A DNA stretch of 6,612 bases from contig DAOVCZ010000108.1 of NCBI GenBank assembly GCA_030669775.1, positions 1 to 6,612 on the forward strand, written 5' to 3'. The DNA is from Chloroflexota bacterium. GTDB taxonomy: Bacteria > Chloroflexota > Anaerolineae > Anaerolineales > UBA4823. This document shows, piece by piece, positions 1 through 6,612 of the stretch. Under the pieces are notes generated by a model. It ran no database searches, was not told the origin of the DNA, and saw only the letters and a program-made list of their open reading frames with translations. The position numbers and the translations under genes were made by a program. How positions within the stretch are numbered: position 1 is the first letter of the stretch; each line of letters starts with the position of its first letter.

Positions 1-2
1 AT

Positions 3-2666
3 GAATTTGCTCGCAAGGATAAGCGGATTCTAGTCAAACATCTCTCTGAGAACTTAGGCATATCACTCAATTCAAACGCGGCTTTAAGCATGGCATCTGG
101 GGAATATATCGCCTTGATGGATCATGATGACTTAATTGCGGCTGATATGCTCTATGAGGTTGCGAGTCTGATCAACCGGCATCCGGATGCCGAGATCATA
201 TATTTTGATGAAGATAAAATTTCATCAGACGGGAGAACTCGCTTAGATCCATTTTTTAAGCCCTCTGCCTGGTCCCCTGATTTATTACTTTCGAACAATT
301 ATTTAATGCACTCAGTGATTATACGGTCTCTGGTTGAAGAACAAGGCGGATTTAATCCTGAAATGGATGGTGCTCAGGATTGGGACCTATCCTTGAGCAT
401 AACAAGGCAAAAAAGGAATATCTACCATATCCCAAAGGTTTTCTACCATTGGCGCCAGGTCCCAGGTTCTGCTGCCCGAGAAGCCAATGCAAAACCATGG
501 GCATTCGCTGCTCAGGCACGCTGTATTGAGGAGCACTTGCAGGCGTTGGGTATAGATGATGCCAGGGTGGATTTCCCGGATTTGGGTCGCGTGCGCATAA
601 CCTGGCCAAAATCCGATTCCAAGGTTTCGATCATTATTCCAAACAAGGATAAAGTTGAATATCTACAGGCATGTATTCGTTCAATACTGGAGAAAACTTC
701 CTATAGGAATTATGAAGTGTTGATCATCGATTCTGGAAGTGAAGATCCAGCCACCTTAGAATATTATCGGCAAATCACCACAGATCCACGAGTAAGTCTT
801 CACATCTTTCCCGGTCGGTTCAACTATCACAAAGTGAATAATTTTGGCACTAGGATCGCAGAGGGTGATTTACTGGTTTTCCTCAACAATGATACAGAGA
901 TCATCGAACCAGCGTGGTTGGATGACTTAGTCGGGTGGGCAGAAAGACCTGGCGTTGGTGTGGTGGGGACGAAATTGCTGTATTCAAATGGGACGATTCA
1001 ACATGGTGGCATCGTCATGGGGGTTGAAGGTCACGGAAGCCATATCTTTGAACGATTGCCTGAACATCATTATGGCCCATTTGGCTCACCAGATTGGTAT
1101 CGGGATTATATGGCGGTGACTGGTGCATGTATGATGGTCCCCCGATCTGTGTTTGAAGAATTGGGTGGCTTTGATGAGGAGTATCAGATTGGGTATGGGG
1201 ATATCGATCTATGTTTGAGAGCTGGTCAAGCCGGATACAGGATTATCTATACACCTTTTGCCACATTACTCCATCACGAGGGTGGAACCAGGGGATTTTC
1301 TCTACCTCCTAGCGATGTACTGCGCGCATCATATTTGATGTATGAAAATGTGAGAGATGGCGATCCTTATTTTAATCCAAATTTATCTTATCAATATCGG
1401 CAACCCACGCTCGCCAACCCTCGCGAGCCAAAACGGGAAGAGCGAATTTTGCGCATTCTTCACCAGTTCGGACTTATCGATACCACTGCACTGGAAATGA
1501 ATCCAAGTCCTCTGCTTACAAATCCGGTAACCATCCAGGCAGATATGGCTCCGGGGAAAAAAATATTGATCGTCAGCCACGAATTGAGTTTAACTGGCGC
1601 GCCGTTGATCCTGTCCGATTTAGCCAGGTATTTAACTGAGCAAGGTTACGCGATTACCGTTCTCTCCCCGATCCAAGGGCAATTAGAGAAAACTTACCAG
1701 GAATTTGGAGCAGAAGTTATCATCAATCCACTGATCTTGAGAGACTCCCGTGAGCTGCTTCGTTATATCGAAAGTTGCGATTTGCTCTTGGCTAACACGA
1801 TCTTAGCCTGGCGGGCGATCTATGCTGCGAAGGCCTTGGCCAAACCTTGTATCTGGTGGGTGCATGAATCCCAATTTGGACTGGATTATTCTTCTCAGTA
1901 CCCGTACGTCATCGGTGCATTTCAAGCTGCGGATGTGCTTGGGTTCCCTACTCAGGCAACAGCTGATCTCTATGCCGAATTCACTTTTGAAGAGAAAATA
2001 GAAATTCTTCATTCTGGATTGGATACTACAAAGCTTGACCCGAGTCACCATTCAATCGCAAACGAAGGCAACCATAGAAGATTGACTTTAGTCAATGTCG
2101 CCAGTTATGAACCACGAAAGGGTCAAGATATTTTAGTGAAGAGTCTCGACCAATTACCAGCAGATGTTGAGGTAGAATGTTTTCTTATCGGTCGCAAATT
2201 AGATTGGTGGTTCAGTCAGAAGCTCTCGTTCATGGCGCGGCGAAGGCAGAATCTACATGTCTTAGGTGAACTTCCCAATGAGAAAGTGTTGGCGTATATT
2301 CAGGCCGCGGATGTATTCGTCTTACCTTCCCGTGACGAAGCACTGCCAATGACCTTATTGGAAGCCATGTATTTCAGTAAAGGTATCATTGCCTCTCGAT
2401 CGGGAGGTATCATTGAGATTATTGAGCATGGCGAAAATGGTTTGATCTTCGAGATAGAAGATTATCAGCAGTTGGCGGGCTACATTGTAGAACTTTTTCA
2501 TGATCGAGATTATCTGGAGCAAATGGGCAGAAGGGGTAATGAGAAATTTGTTGCAGATTTGACCTTCGAGGTACAAGGGTATAAGTGGATTGGAACCATA
2601 GAAAGACTGCTTCAGCAATCGAAATCAAGAGGCTATGTCAAAGAAAAATATCAACATGTCAATTAA
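3..2666 (+). CDS. Multidomain glycosyltransferase GT2-GT2-GT4, 5'-truncated
   Basis: The reading frame is open from the first complete codon (3) to TAA at 2664-2666, so the gene begins upstream of the window. The ATG at 90 lies inside a conserved GT2 segment and is not the start. Residues below are numbered from that ATG; 29 more precede it. GT2 domain A lacks its N-terminal nucleotide-binding part but keeps DHDD (11-14, DXD-type metal/donor site), FDEDK (39-43), GAQDWDL (94-100) and the HIPKVFYHWR block (113-122). GT2 domain B (about 178-402) looks complete: VSIIIPNKDK, DSGSEDP (214-220), FNYHKVNN, LNNDTE (265-270), GACMMVPR (345-352), GDIDLCLRA (370-378) and HHEGGTRG. A and B together resemble the Myxococcus RfbC-like tandem GT2 family. 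Domain C (about 490-845) is a GT4 GT-B fold with a glycine-poor N-terminal loop (LTGAPL), VASYEPRKGQD (donor-domain start) and the E-x7-E pair E750/E758. Likely role (inference): cytoplasmic assembly of a surface polysaccharide with up to three transfer steps. Sugar specificity cannot be read. The last 32 nt overlap the next gene. Confidence 0.93.
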   Translation, partial: EFARKDKRILVKHLSENLGISLNSNAALSMASGEYIALMDHDDLIAADMLYEVASLINRHPDAEIIYFDEDKISSDGRTRLDPFFKPSAWSPDLLLSNNYLMHSVIIRSLVEEQGGFNPEMDGAQDWDLSLSITRQKRNIYHIPKVFYHWRQVPGSAAREANAKPWAFAAQARCIEEHLQALGIDDARVDFPDLGRVRITWPKSDSKVSIIIPNKDKVEYLQACIRSILEKTSYRNYEVLIIDSGSEDPATLEYYRQITTDPRVSLHIFPGRFNYHKVNNFGTRIAEGDLLVFLNNDTEIIEPAWLDDLVGWAERPGVGVVGTKLLYSNGTIQHGGIVMGVEGHGSHIFERLPEHHYGPFGSPDWYRDYMAVTGACMMVPRSVFEELGGFDEEYQIGYGDIDLCLRAGQAGYRIIYTPFATLLHHEGGTRGFSLPPSDVLRASYLMYENVRDGDPYFNPNLSYQYRQPTLANPREPKREERILRILHQFGLIDTTALEMNPSPLLTNPVTIQADMAPGKKILIVSHELSLTGAPLILSDLARYLTEQGYAITVLSPIQGQLEKTYQEFGAEVIINPLILRDSRELLRYIESCDLLLANTILAWRAIYAAKALAKPCIWWVHESQFGLDYSSQYPYVIGAFQAADVLGFPTQATADLYAEFTFEEKIEILHSGLDTTKLDPSHHSIANEGNHRRLTLVNVASYEPRKGQDILVKSLDQLPADVEVECFLIGRKLDWWFSQKLSFMARRRQNLHVLGELPNEKVLAYIQAADVFVLPSRDEALPMTLLEAMYFSKGIIASRSGGIIEIIEHGENGLIFEIEDYQQLAGYIVELFHDRDYLEQMGRRGNEKFVADLTFEVQGYKWIGTIERLLQQSKSRGYVKEKYQHVN
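2627..2632 (+). promoter_or_regulatory. Candidate Shine-Dalgarno for the secreted-protein gene, poorly spaced
   Basis: AAGAGG lies inside the end of the upstream glycosyltransferase gene. It is only 2 nt from the ATG at 2635 (tighter than usual) and 23 nt from the next in-frame ATG at 2656 (too far). Neither start has a well-placed site, so the start is uncertain and may depend on coupling to translation of the upstream gene. Confidence 0.25.
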
Positions 2667-4575
2667 AGGGATAGCTAAACTAATCGTCATCTCCGTATGC
2701 ATGATCATGTTATTCTCACAAGTTGGGGCTCAAGAACCGGTAAAGTTCGCAGTTCCTCAAGCCCCAATCCCTGAGAGTCCGGATTTTGCCACCTTGATCC
2801 TGCGCGATCCCTGGGACATGACTCAGTTCACAGATATCTCCCAATATTTGAATGAATCTGGTCAGCGTGAAATTATCAAGAATCCGAGAGTGGAGAATGG
2901 ATTATTCCTTGGAACCTCTGCAGGAACAATAGCTGAAGGTAATAATGGAAATTTCTACCCTCTTTTCCCCGGATATGAAACAACGATGCTGATCGGAAAA
3001 GTAGGGCACAGATATCCGATTGATGCAAATCTATACCACTGCCTATATATCGCTATGCAGGTCAATTCACCAGCGGATGGAACGTCTCCAGATCGCTTCA
3101 GGGTTTTCTGGTTCGCAGATGAAAGGTTTAATACAGCTGGAAGTGAATTTTATGGGTCTACAGTTCCAATTCGAATTTTCGAACCTGAAGCGGATCCAGC
3201 ACCAGTAACAAATATATGGAAACTCCATAAGATTGATCTCAAGAATCCACCAGAAGGTTTTGACACCCGATTAGCCACCTGGAACGATAAGCCATTTTGG
3301 CAGGGATTGCGAATAGATCCAACAATCTTTGCCGATACCGATTTTTCCGTGGATTGGGTGCGATTGACGAATTGCCAGGCAAACACGCACACAATCACCT
3401 GGTCGCCGGATAGCTCGCTATCTACTATGTGGCTGAGGCCGGAAAAAACCAACCGATATATCCGCATAGCCACGGATGTCAATGGTCAAATCGGCCGTTA
3501 TCAATTGGATGTACAGGGCTTGGCTCCCGGTAGATACACTGTAGGTTTAAGCCAGTCGCTTTCAGATTGCTGTATCGTAGAAAGCAGCCAATCCATCGTG
3601 ATCAACCAGACACCTATAGTTGATTTTGCTGCACCTTCATTTTATTCGGGGGAAGATTATGCAACATCAACTGGTAATGCCTGGGATTTTCGAGATCCTG
3701 CCGATACCCTAAAGGTAGTTGGAGCACAGGCCTCTTATCAGAACGGAGTGCTAGATCTGGTCACTCAGTCCAGCCGCAGTGCAGATCCGAAAATATTTAT
3801 AACTACTCCTCAGCAGATACCAGACTCTCGAGAATATCGCTACCTTAACTTCCGTCTATACACCGCAGGACCCTGGCAAAACGTGCCGGATGGCATGATT
3901 CTGCGTTGGATATGGATTCAACCAGTCGGCCGAGGGGATGAATGCTTCCGGGTCAGTCATGACATTCCATTGAATGTGGGCTGGCAAATCTACTCAATAG
4001 ATTTAAGTGATCCATTCAATGGGATCGCTGAAGAAGTGGCCGGTAGTTGTAATGGTTTAAATTTACATTGGTTAGAATCAAGTCCTTTGAGCAGGTTCCG
4101 TCTCGATCCCAATGAAAATATCCTTGGGATTCCTTTACACCAGCAATTGGATTGGGTTCGCCTGACTAAATTGGAACAGGTGACTCAAGGAACAGAATTT
4201 ACTATCCGGATTGGTTTGAATAAAATTCCGAGCGAAATAGCATCAGCGCTATTCTACTACACGAATGATTTGAGCAATCCTACTCAGCATATCGTTAAAG
4301 AATCGATCAAAACCTCGAATGTTCTAAATCCTGAGCGTATTCAGTCTTCTGGAGAAGAAATCCTCACCTCAGTTTTCCAACAGACTGTAACCCTCCCGAT
4401 GGTGATGAAGGATTATATCCCGCTTGATCTACCTGGCGTTGCCAATGAATTAACCTACAATTGGGATACGAGCGCTGTGAATCCAGGAGAATATTTTGTT
4501 TGTGCGCAGGTTAATGATACTTACAACGAAGCGATATATTGCAGTGAAGCACCTGTAATAATTATTGCTCCATAA
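2635..4575 (+). CDS. Secreted protein with duplicated beta-sandwich-like domain pair, function unknown
   Basis: This is a 646-residue protein with a Sec signal peptide: Lys-rich n-region (to about 15), hydrophobic core IVISVCMIMLF, and likely cleavage after V-G-A (residue 32). There is no lipobox, C-terminal membrane helix or LPXTG signal, so it appears exported without an obvious anchor. The mature part is two copies of an A-B domain pair. A1 (about 51-247) and A2 (about 341-513) share an opening RDPWDM / WDFRDP, a central hydrophobic strand (YHCLYIAMQV / YRYLNFRLYT), W-x5-IDL, R-[IL]-DP and the closing DWVRLT. They look like jelly-roll, carbohydrate-binding-like domains, which is inference. 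B1 (about 249-327) and B2 (515-646) are Ig/FN3-like, with LAPGRYTV / VNPGEYFV. B2 carries an extra segment with TLPMVMKD. The ATG at 2635 overlaps the upstream gene by 32 nt; M8 (ATG at 2656) is an alternative start giving a more compact signal peptide. Position among glycosyltransferase genes suggests a role with the surface glycan. I do not recognise a named family. Confidence 0.85.
   Translation: MSKKNINMSIKGIAKLIVISVCMIMLFSQVGAQEPVKFAVPQAPIPESPDFATLILRDPWDMTQFTDISQYLNESGQREIIKNPRVENGLFLGTSAGTIAEGNNGNFYPLFPGYETTMLIGKVGHRYPIDANLYHCLYIAMQVNSPADGTSPDRFRVFWFADERFNTAGSEFYGSTVPIRIFEPEADPAPVTNIWKLHKIDLKNPPEGFDTRLATWNDKPFWQGLRIDPTIFADTDFSVDWVRLTNCQANTHTITWSPDSSLSTMWLRPEKTNRYIRIATDVNGQIGRYQLDVQGLAPGRYTVGLSQSLSDCCIVESSQSIVINQTPIVDFAAPSFYSGEDYATSTGNAWDFRDPADTLKVVGAQASYQNGVLDLVTQSSRSADPKIFITTPQQIPDSREYRYLNFRLYTAGPWQNVPDGMILRWIWIQPVGRGDECFRVSHDIPLNVGWQIYSIDLSDPFNGIAEEVAGSCNGLNLHWLESSPLSRFRLDPNENILGIPLHQQLDWVRLTKLEQVTQGTEFTIRIGLNKIPSEIASALFYYTNDLSNPTQHIVKESIKTSNVLNPERIQSSGEEILTSVFQQTVTLPMVMKDYIPLDLPGVANELTYNWDTSAVNPGEYFVCAQVNDTYNEAIYCSEAPVIIIAP
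2785..3615 (+). repeat. Protein-level repeat unit 1 (domains A1 and B1) of the secreted protein
   Basis: Residues about 51-327 of the 2635..4575 product. Landmarks shared in order with unit 2 are RDPWDM (57-62), the strand around 134-143, WKLHKIDL (195-202), RIDP (226-229), DWVRLT (240-245) and LAPGRYTV (296-303). The match is at protein level only; no long DNA identity is evident, so the duplication is old. Boundaries are approximate. Confidence 0.65.
3655..4572 (+). repeat. Protein-level repeat unit 2 (domains A2 and B2) of the secreted protein
   Basis: Residues about 341-646. Counterparts of unit 1 in the same order are WDFRDP (350-355), YRYLNFRLYT (401-410), WQIYSIDL (450-457), RLDP (489-492), DWVRLT (506-511) and VNPGEYFV (615-622). 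B2 is roughly 40 or more residues longer than B1 because of a segment around 560-602 that includes TLPMVMKD. Confidence 0.65.
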
Positions 4576-4664
4576 ACACATTGATTGGTTATTATTCAGA
4601 GGGTAATCTCATCAATCGGAATTTTTGAATTTTGAATTGACAGGTATGTCTGCTTGAGAATTCG
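4576..4664 (+). other. Intergenic gap with weak promoter-like elements, no clear terminator
   Basis: This 89-bp AT-rich spacer is the only substantial non-coding stretch in the window. TTGATT (4581-4586) and TAATCT (4604-4609) are 17 nt apart and could form a weak sigma70-type promoter, matching 4/6 and 3/6 of the consensus. The 7-mer TTTTGAA occurs twice in tandem (4623-4629 and 4630-4636). A short inverted pair ATTGAT/ATCAAT (4580-4585 and 4611-4616) has a 25-nt loop and is too weak to be called a terminator. A poor Shine-Dalgarno-like GAGA (4656-4659) precedes the next start by 5 nt. The following gene may have its own promoter here, or the whole window may be one transcript. Confidence 0.3.
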
Positions 4665-5792
4665 ATGCGCATTGGAATAGATACTACTGCCCTGCCCCCA
4701 CAACCTGTGGGGGCAGGAAATTACATAATCCAACTAATCCGCGCTCTCGCAGGTATTAACGCTAACGATGAGTATGTGATTTTCGCCCAACAAAGAGGGC
4801 ATGCTCTGATCAGCCTTCCTGAGAATGAATCTTTCGAGTGGATTATCCTTGAAGATAGAAATCCTGGCTCCCGTCTGATTTGGGAGCAAACTTTATTTCC
4901 ACGGCTGATTAGGAAATCTGGCGTTGATTTATTGCATTCGTTGCACTATACACGCCCTGTCAGATTGCCTTGTGCTTCTGTGGTCACATTCCATGATATG
5001 ACTTTCTTTCTCTATCCCGAATTGCACACTCGCGCAAAGCGTTTATTCTTCCCGCTGGCGATTCGAGCAAGTGCCCGTCAAGCTGATGCTTTGACCGCCA
5101 TCTCGGAGAGCACACGCCAGGATGCGATTCGGGTTCTTGGTATCTCTCCTGAGAAAATAACCGCCACTCAATTGGGAGTAGATCCTGCCTTTAGACCGAT
5201 TAACGATACTGCAGCCATGAGGAAGATCGCTGAGAAATATGATCTCCCTGATAGATTTATCCTTTATGTGGGGTTAATAGAGCCAAGAAAGAATCTACCA
5301 ATGTTGATCAACGCATATAAGTGTTTGATCGATGGTGGCGAGAATTATAAATTAGTCCTGGTGGGCAGATATGGATGGATGTACGAAGACCTGCTGAGGC
5401 AGATTAACAATCTTGATCTTGGAGGAATGGTCCACTTTACAGGATATGTGTCTCAAGAGGATTTACCCTTGGTTTATAATCTGTCCAGTTTGTTTGTCTA
5501 TCCAACCATCTATGAGGGATTTGGGTTGCCAGCTTTGGAGGCAATGGCATGTGGAGTCCCGGTGATCACCACTGATGTCTCCTCTCTACCTGAAATAGTT
5601 GGTGAGGCTGGAATGCTCGTCCCTGTTAATAATGTGGAGGCACTGTATGGAGCGATGATCGAAGTGTTAGGGGATGAGGATTTGTGCCGGGAAATGATCA
5701 ATAAAGGAATACAAAGAGCAGCAAAATTTACATGGGAACAGACAGCAAAATTAACCTTGCAGGTTTACCAGCAAGTGATGCAGACAGGTTGA
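4665..5792 (+). CDS. GT4-family glycosyltransferase (GT-B fold)
   Basis: This 375-residue enzyme has the usual length of a single-domain-pair GT4 transferase, as in mannosyltransferase/WbaZ-like proteins of polysaccharide clusters. The N-terminal acceptor domain starts at once with MRIGIDTTAL and the glycine loop GAGNY (16-20), then HSLHY (91-95), FHDMTFFLYPE (109-119) and TAISEST (144-150). The donor-binding domain begins near YVGLIEPRKN (201-210), followed by GYVSQEDLPLVY (260-271), the catalytic/nucleotide-sugar pair E284 and E292 in EGFGLPALE, and GVPV (297-300). It probably transfers a sugar from a nucleotide donor to a lipid-linked glycan in the cytoplasm; the sugar cannot be told. ATG at 4665 is well supported: it gives the canonical N-terminus and an in-frame stop lies just upstream at 4638-4640. 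Codons 9-18 contain a strong inverted repeat (see 4691..4717). Its stop overlaps the start of the next gene. Confidence 0.93.
   Translation: MRIGIDTTALPPQPVGAGNYIIQLIRALAGINANDEYVIFAQQRGHALISLPENESFEWIILEDRNPGSRLIWEQTLFPRLIRKSGVDLLHSLHYTRPVRLPCASVVTFHDMTFFLYPELHTRAKRLFFPLAIRASARQADALTAISESTRQDAIRVLGISPEKITATQLGVDPAFRPINDTAAMRKIAEKYDLPDRFILYVGLIEPRKNLPMLINAYKCLIDGGENYKLVLVGRYGWMYEDLLRQINNLDLGGMVHFTGYVSQEDLPLVYNLSSLFVYPTIYEGFGLPALEAMACGVPVITTDVSSLPEIVGEAGMLVPVNNVEALYGAMIEVLGDEDLCREMINKGIQRAAKFTWEQTAKLTLQVYQQVMQTG
4691..4717 (+). repeat. Perfect 12-bp inverted repeat (hairpin) in the 5' coding region
   Basis: The left arm (4691-4702, CCTGCCCCCACA) is exactly the reverse complement of the right arm (4706-4717). 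The loop is ACC (4703-4705), and 9 of the 12 pairs are G-C. It begins 26 nt after the first base of the ATG of the GT4 gene and encodes the Leu-Pro-Pro to Gly-Ala-Gly stretch. No T-run follows, so it is not an intrinsic terminator. In mRNA it would be a very stable stem-loop near the initiating ribosome. A regulatory role is inference. Confidence 0.85.
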
Positions 5793-6612
5793 AGGTAATC
5801 GAACTATCAATTTGCATTGTTACTTATAATGCCCGGGATTGGTTAAAAGGATGCCTGGAGTCCCTTTATGAGAACACACAGCTCTCTTCTTTTGAGGTTG
5901 TCGTCGTTGATAACGGATCGAACGATGGTGTTAAGGAGATGCTATCGCAGGATTTTCCGGAGGTCGGTTTCATTGGAAATAAAAGCAATCAAGGGTATAC
6001 GCGTCCGATGAACCAATCTTTGCAGGCTGCGCGAGGACGTTATCTCATGCAGCTCAACCCGGATACTGTAATCCTACCTGCTGCTTTTGATCGGTTAATT
6101 GACTTCATGGAAGGGAATCCACAGGTAGGTATCTGTGGTCCCAAGGTGCTCAATCAAGATGGGTCATTCCAGAAACAATGCCGGCGGGGAGAACCGCGTC
6201 CCTTAGCGATGCTCGGCTATTTTTTTAGATTGTCGCGCCTCTTTCCAAACAATAGGACCTTTGGTGGTTATTTATTGGAGTACGAAGACGAAGATAAAAC
6301 CCTTGAAGTGGATGCACTTTCTGGTTCCTGCATGTTAATCCGCAGGCAGGTTGTCGACCGAATCGGGTATTTGGATGAACAGTTTTATGCTTATCAAGAG
6401 GACACAGATTATTGTACCCGGGCGCGCCAGGTGGGTTGGAAAGTGTATTATTATCCTGAAGCCCAAATCATCCATTATGGTGGGCGTGGAGGTACACGTG
6501 TAGAACCTTATCGGTCGATAGTTGAATGGCATAGATCGTATTGGCGATACTATAAAAAACACCTTGCTGAGGATTATTTCTTTTTATTCAACTGGATTTA
6601 TTACCTGCTCAT
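5789..6612 (+). CDS. GT2-family glycosyltransferase, WbbL/rhamnosyltransferase-like, 3'-truncated
   Basis: The frame is open to the window edge, with 274 complete codons visible and no stop. The GT-A fold order is clear: LSICIVTYNARDWL near the N-terminus, DNGSNDG (41-47), N-x-GY (67-70), LNPDT (89-93, the DXD-equivalent donor/metal site), SGSCMLIRR (178-186), EDTDYCTRA (204-212, acceptor-side acidic motif with the probable catalytic base) and HYGG (229-232). The last visible stretch, rich in Tyr, Trp and Phe, matches the membrane-associating tail common in this family (COG1216-like, typically about 300 residues), so little is missing. Expected role from the family: adding rhamnose or a similar sugar to a lipid-linked glycan; the actual sugar is unknown. 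The start chosen is TTG at 5789, whose last two bases belong to the upstream TGA stop (TTGA overlap), giving a normal-length N-terminus. An in-frame ATG at 5732 would add 19 residues and overlap the previous gene by 61 nt. The overlap implies coupled translation. Confidence 0.88.
   Translation, partial: MKVIELSICIVTYNARDWLKGCLESLYENTQLSSFEVVVVDNGSNDGVKEMLSQDFPEVGFIGNKSNQGYTRPMNQSLQAARGRYLMQLNPDTVILPAAFDRLIDFMEGNPQVGICGPKVLNQDGSFQKQCRRGEPRPLAMLGYFFRLSRLFPNNRTFGGYLLEYEDEDKTLEVDALSGSCMLIRRQVVDRIGYLDEQFYAYQEDTDYCTRARQVGWKVYYYPEAQIIHYGGRGGTRVEPYRSIVEWHRSYWRYYKKHLAEDYFFLFNWIYYLL

Noticed and set aside
1..33. ATG at position 1 opening a short reading frame
   Set aside because: It reaches TAG after ten codons and is out of frame with the glycosyltransferase, whose conserved residues run through the same bases.
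90..92. ATG as the start of the first gene
   Set aside because: Codons 3-89 in the same frame are open and encode typical GT2 sequence (RILVKHLSENLGIS, NAALSMASGEY), so the gene is truncated by the window edge and not started here.
1596..1603. GGCGCGCC palindrome, also at 6421-6428
   Set aside because: Two 8-bp palindromes inside unrelated coding sequence, with no shared flanks.
2381..2415. 11-nt direct repeat AGGTATCATTG spaced by 24 nt
   Set aside because: It is in phase and encodes two Gly-Ile-Ile stretches in the conserved GT4 donor domain, so protein constraint explains it.
2689..2702. Lipobox around Cys22 of the secreted protein
   Set aside because: The residues before the cysteine (I-S-V-C) have Val at -1, which is not accepted, and the hydrophobic core continues past it. 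A normal signal-peptidase I site follows at residue 32.
3150..3482. Reverse-strand open frames such as this 110-codon one
   Set aside because: All antisense frames lie opposite well-supported genes, have low-complexity or unrecognisable products, and lack conserved motifs.
4637..4642. Exact TTGACA -35 box before the GT4 gene
   Set aside because: No -10-like hexamer occurs 15-18 nt downstream; those positions fall on the start codon region. It overlaps a simple AT-rich repeat, so it is likely chance.

Overview
The window is a fragment of a cell-surface or extracellular polysaccharide (or glycoprotein-glycan) biosynthesis cluster. It holds four genes, all on the + strand and tightly packed: three glycosyltransferase genes and one large secreted protein of unknown function. 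The first gene is cut by the left edge and the last by the right edge. No RNA gene, insertion sequence, CRISPR array, origin or clear terminator was found.

Layout: (1) 3..2666 is a multidomain glycosyltransferase, made of the rest of one GT2 domain, a complete second GT2 domain and a C-terminal GT4 domain. (2) 2635..4575 overlaps the end of gene 1 and encodes a protein with a Sec signal peptide. Its mature part is a duplicated two-domain beta-rich unit. (3) After the only real gap (89 bp, 4576..4664), 4665..5792 encodes a single-domain GT4 enzyme. Its first codons contain a perfect 12-bp inverted repeat with a 3-nt loop. (4) 5789..6612 starts at a TTG that overlaps the stop codon of gene 3. 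It encodes a GT2 enzyme of the WbbL/rhamnosyltransferase type that runs off the right edge. Every gap of more than a few bases is accounted for.

How they may work together: GT2 and GT4 enzymes of these kinds act on the cytoplasmic side, adding sugars from nucleotide-sugar donors to a growing lipid-linked glycan. The overlaps (1/2 and 3/4) suggest co-transcription and translational coupling within each pair. The secreted protein is the only exported product here. From its position it may bind, organise or carry the glycan at the cell surface, but that is inference.

Organism: a bacterium of middling GC content by eye. The secreted protein has 'DWVRLT'-ended sandwich domains and a 'TLPMVMKD' segment resembling the 'YLPLVMK'-type motif I associate with secreted proteins of Chloroflexota, especially Anaerolineae. 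The RfbC-like tandem GT2 also fits. An Anaerolineae-like origin is my best guess, from memory of family patterns and not from a search.
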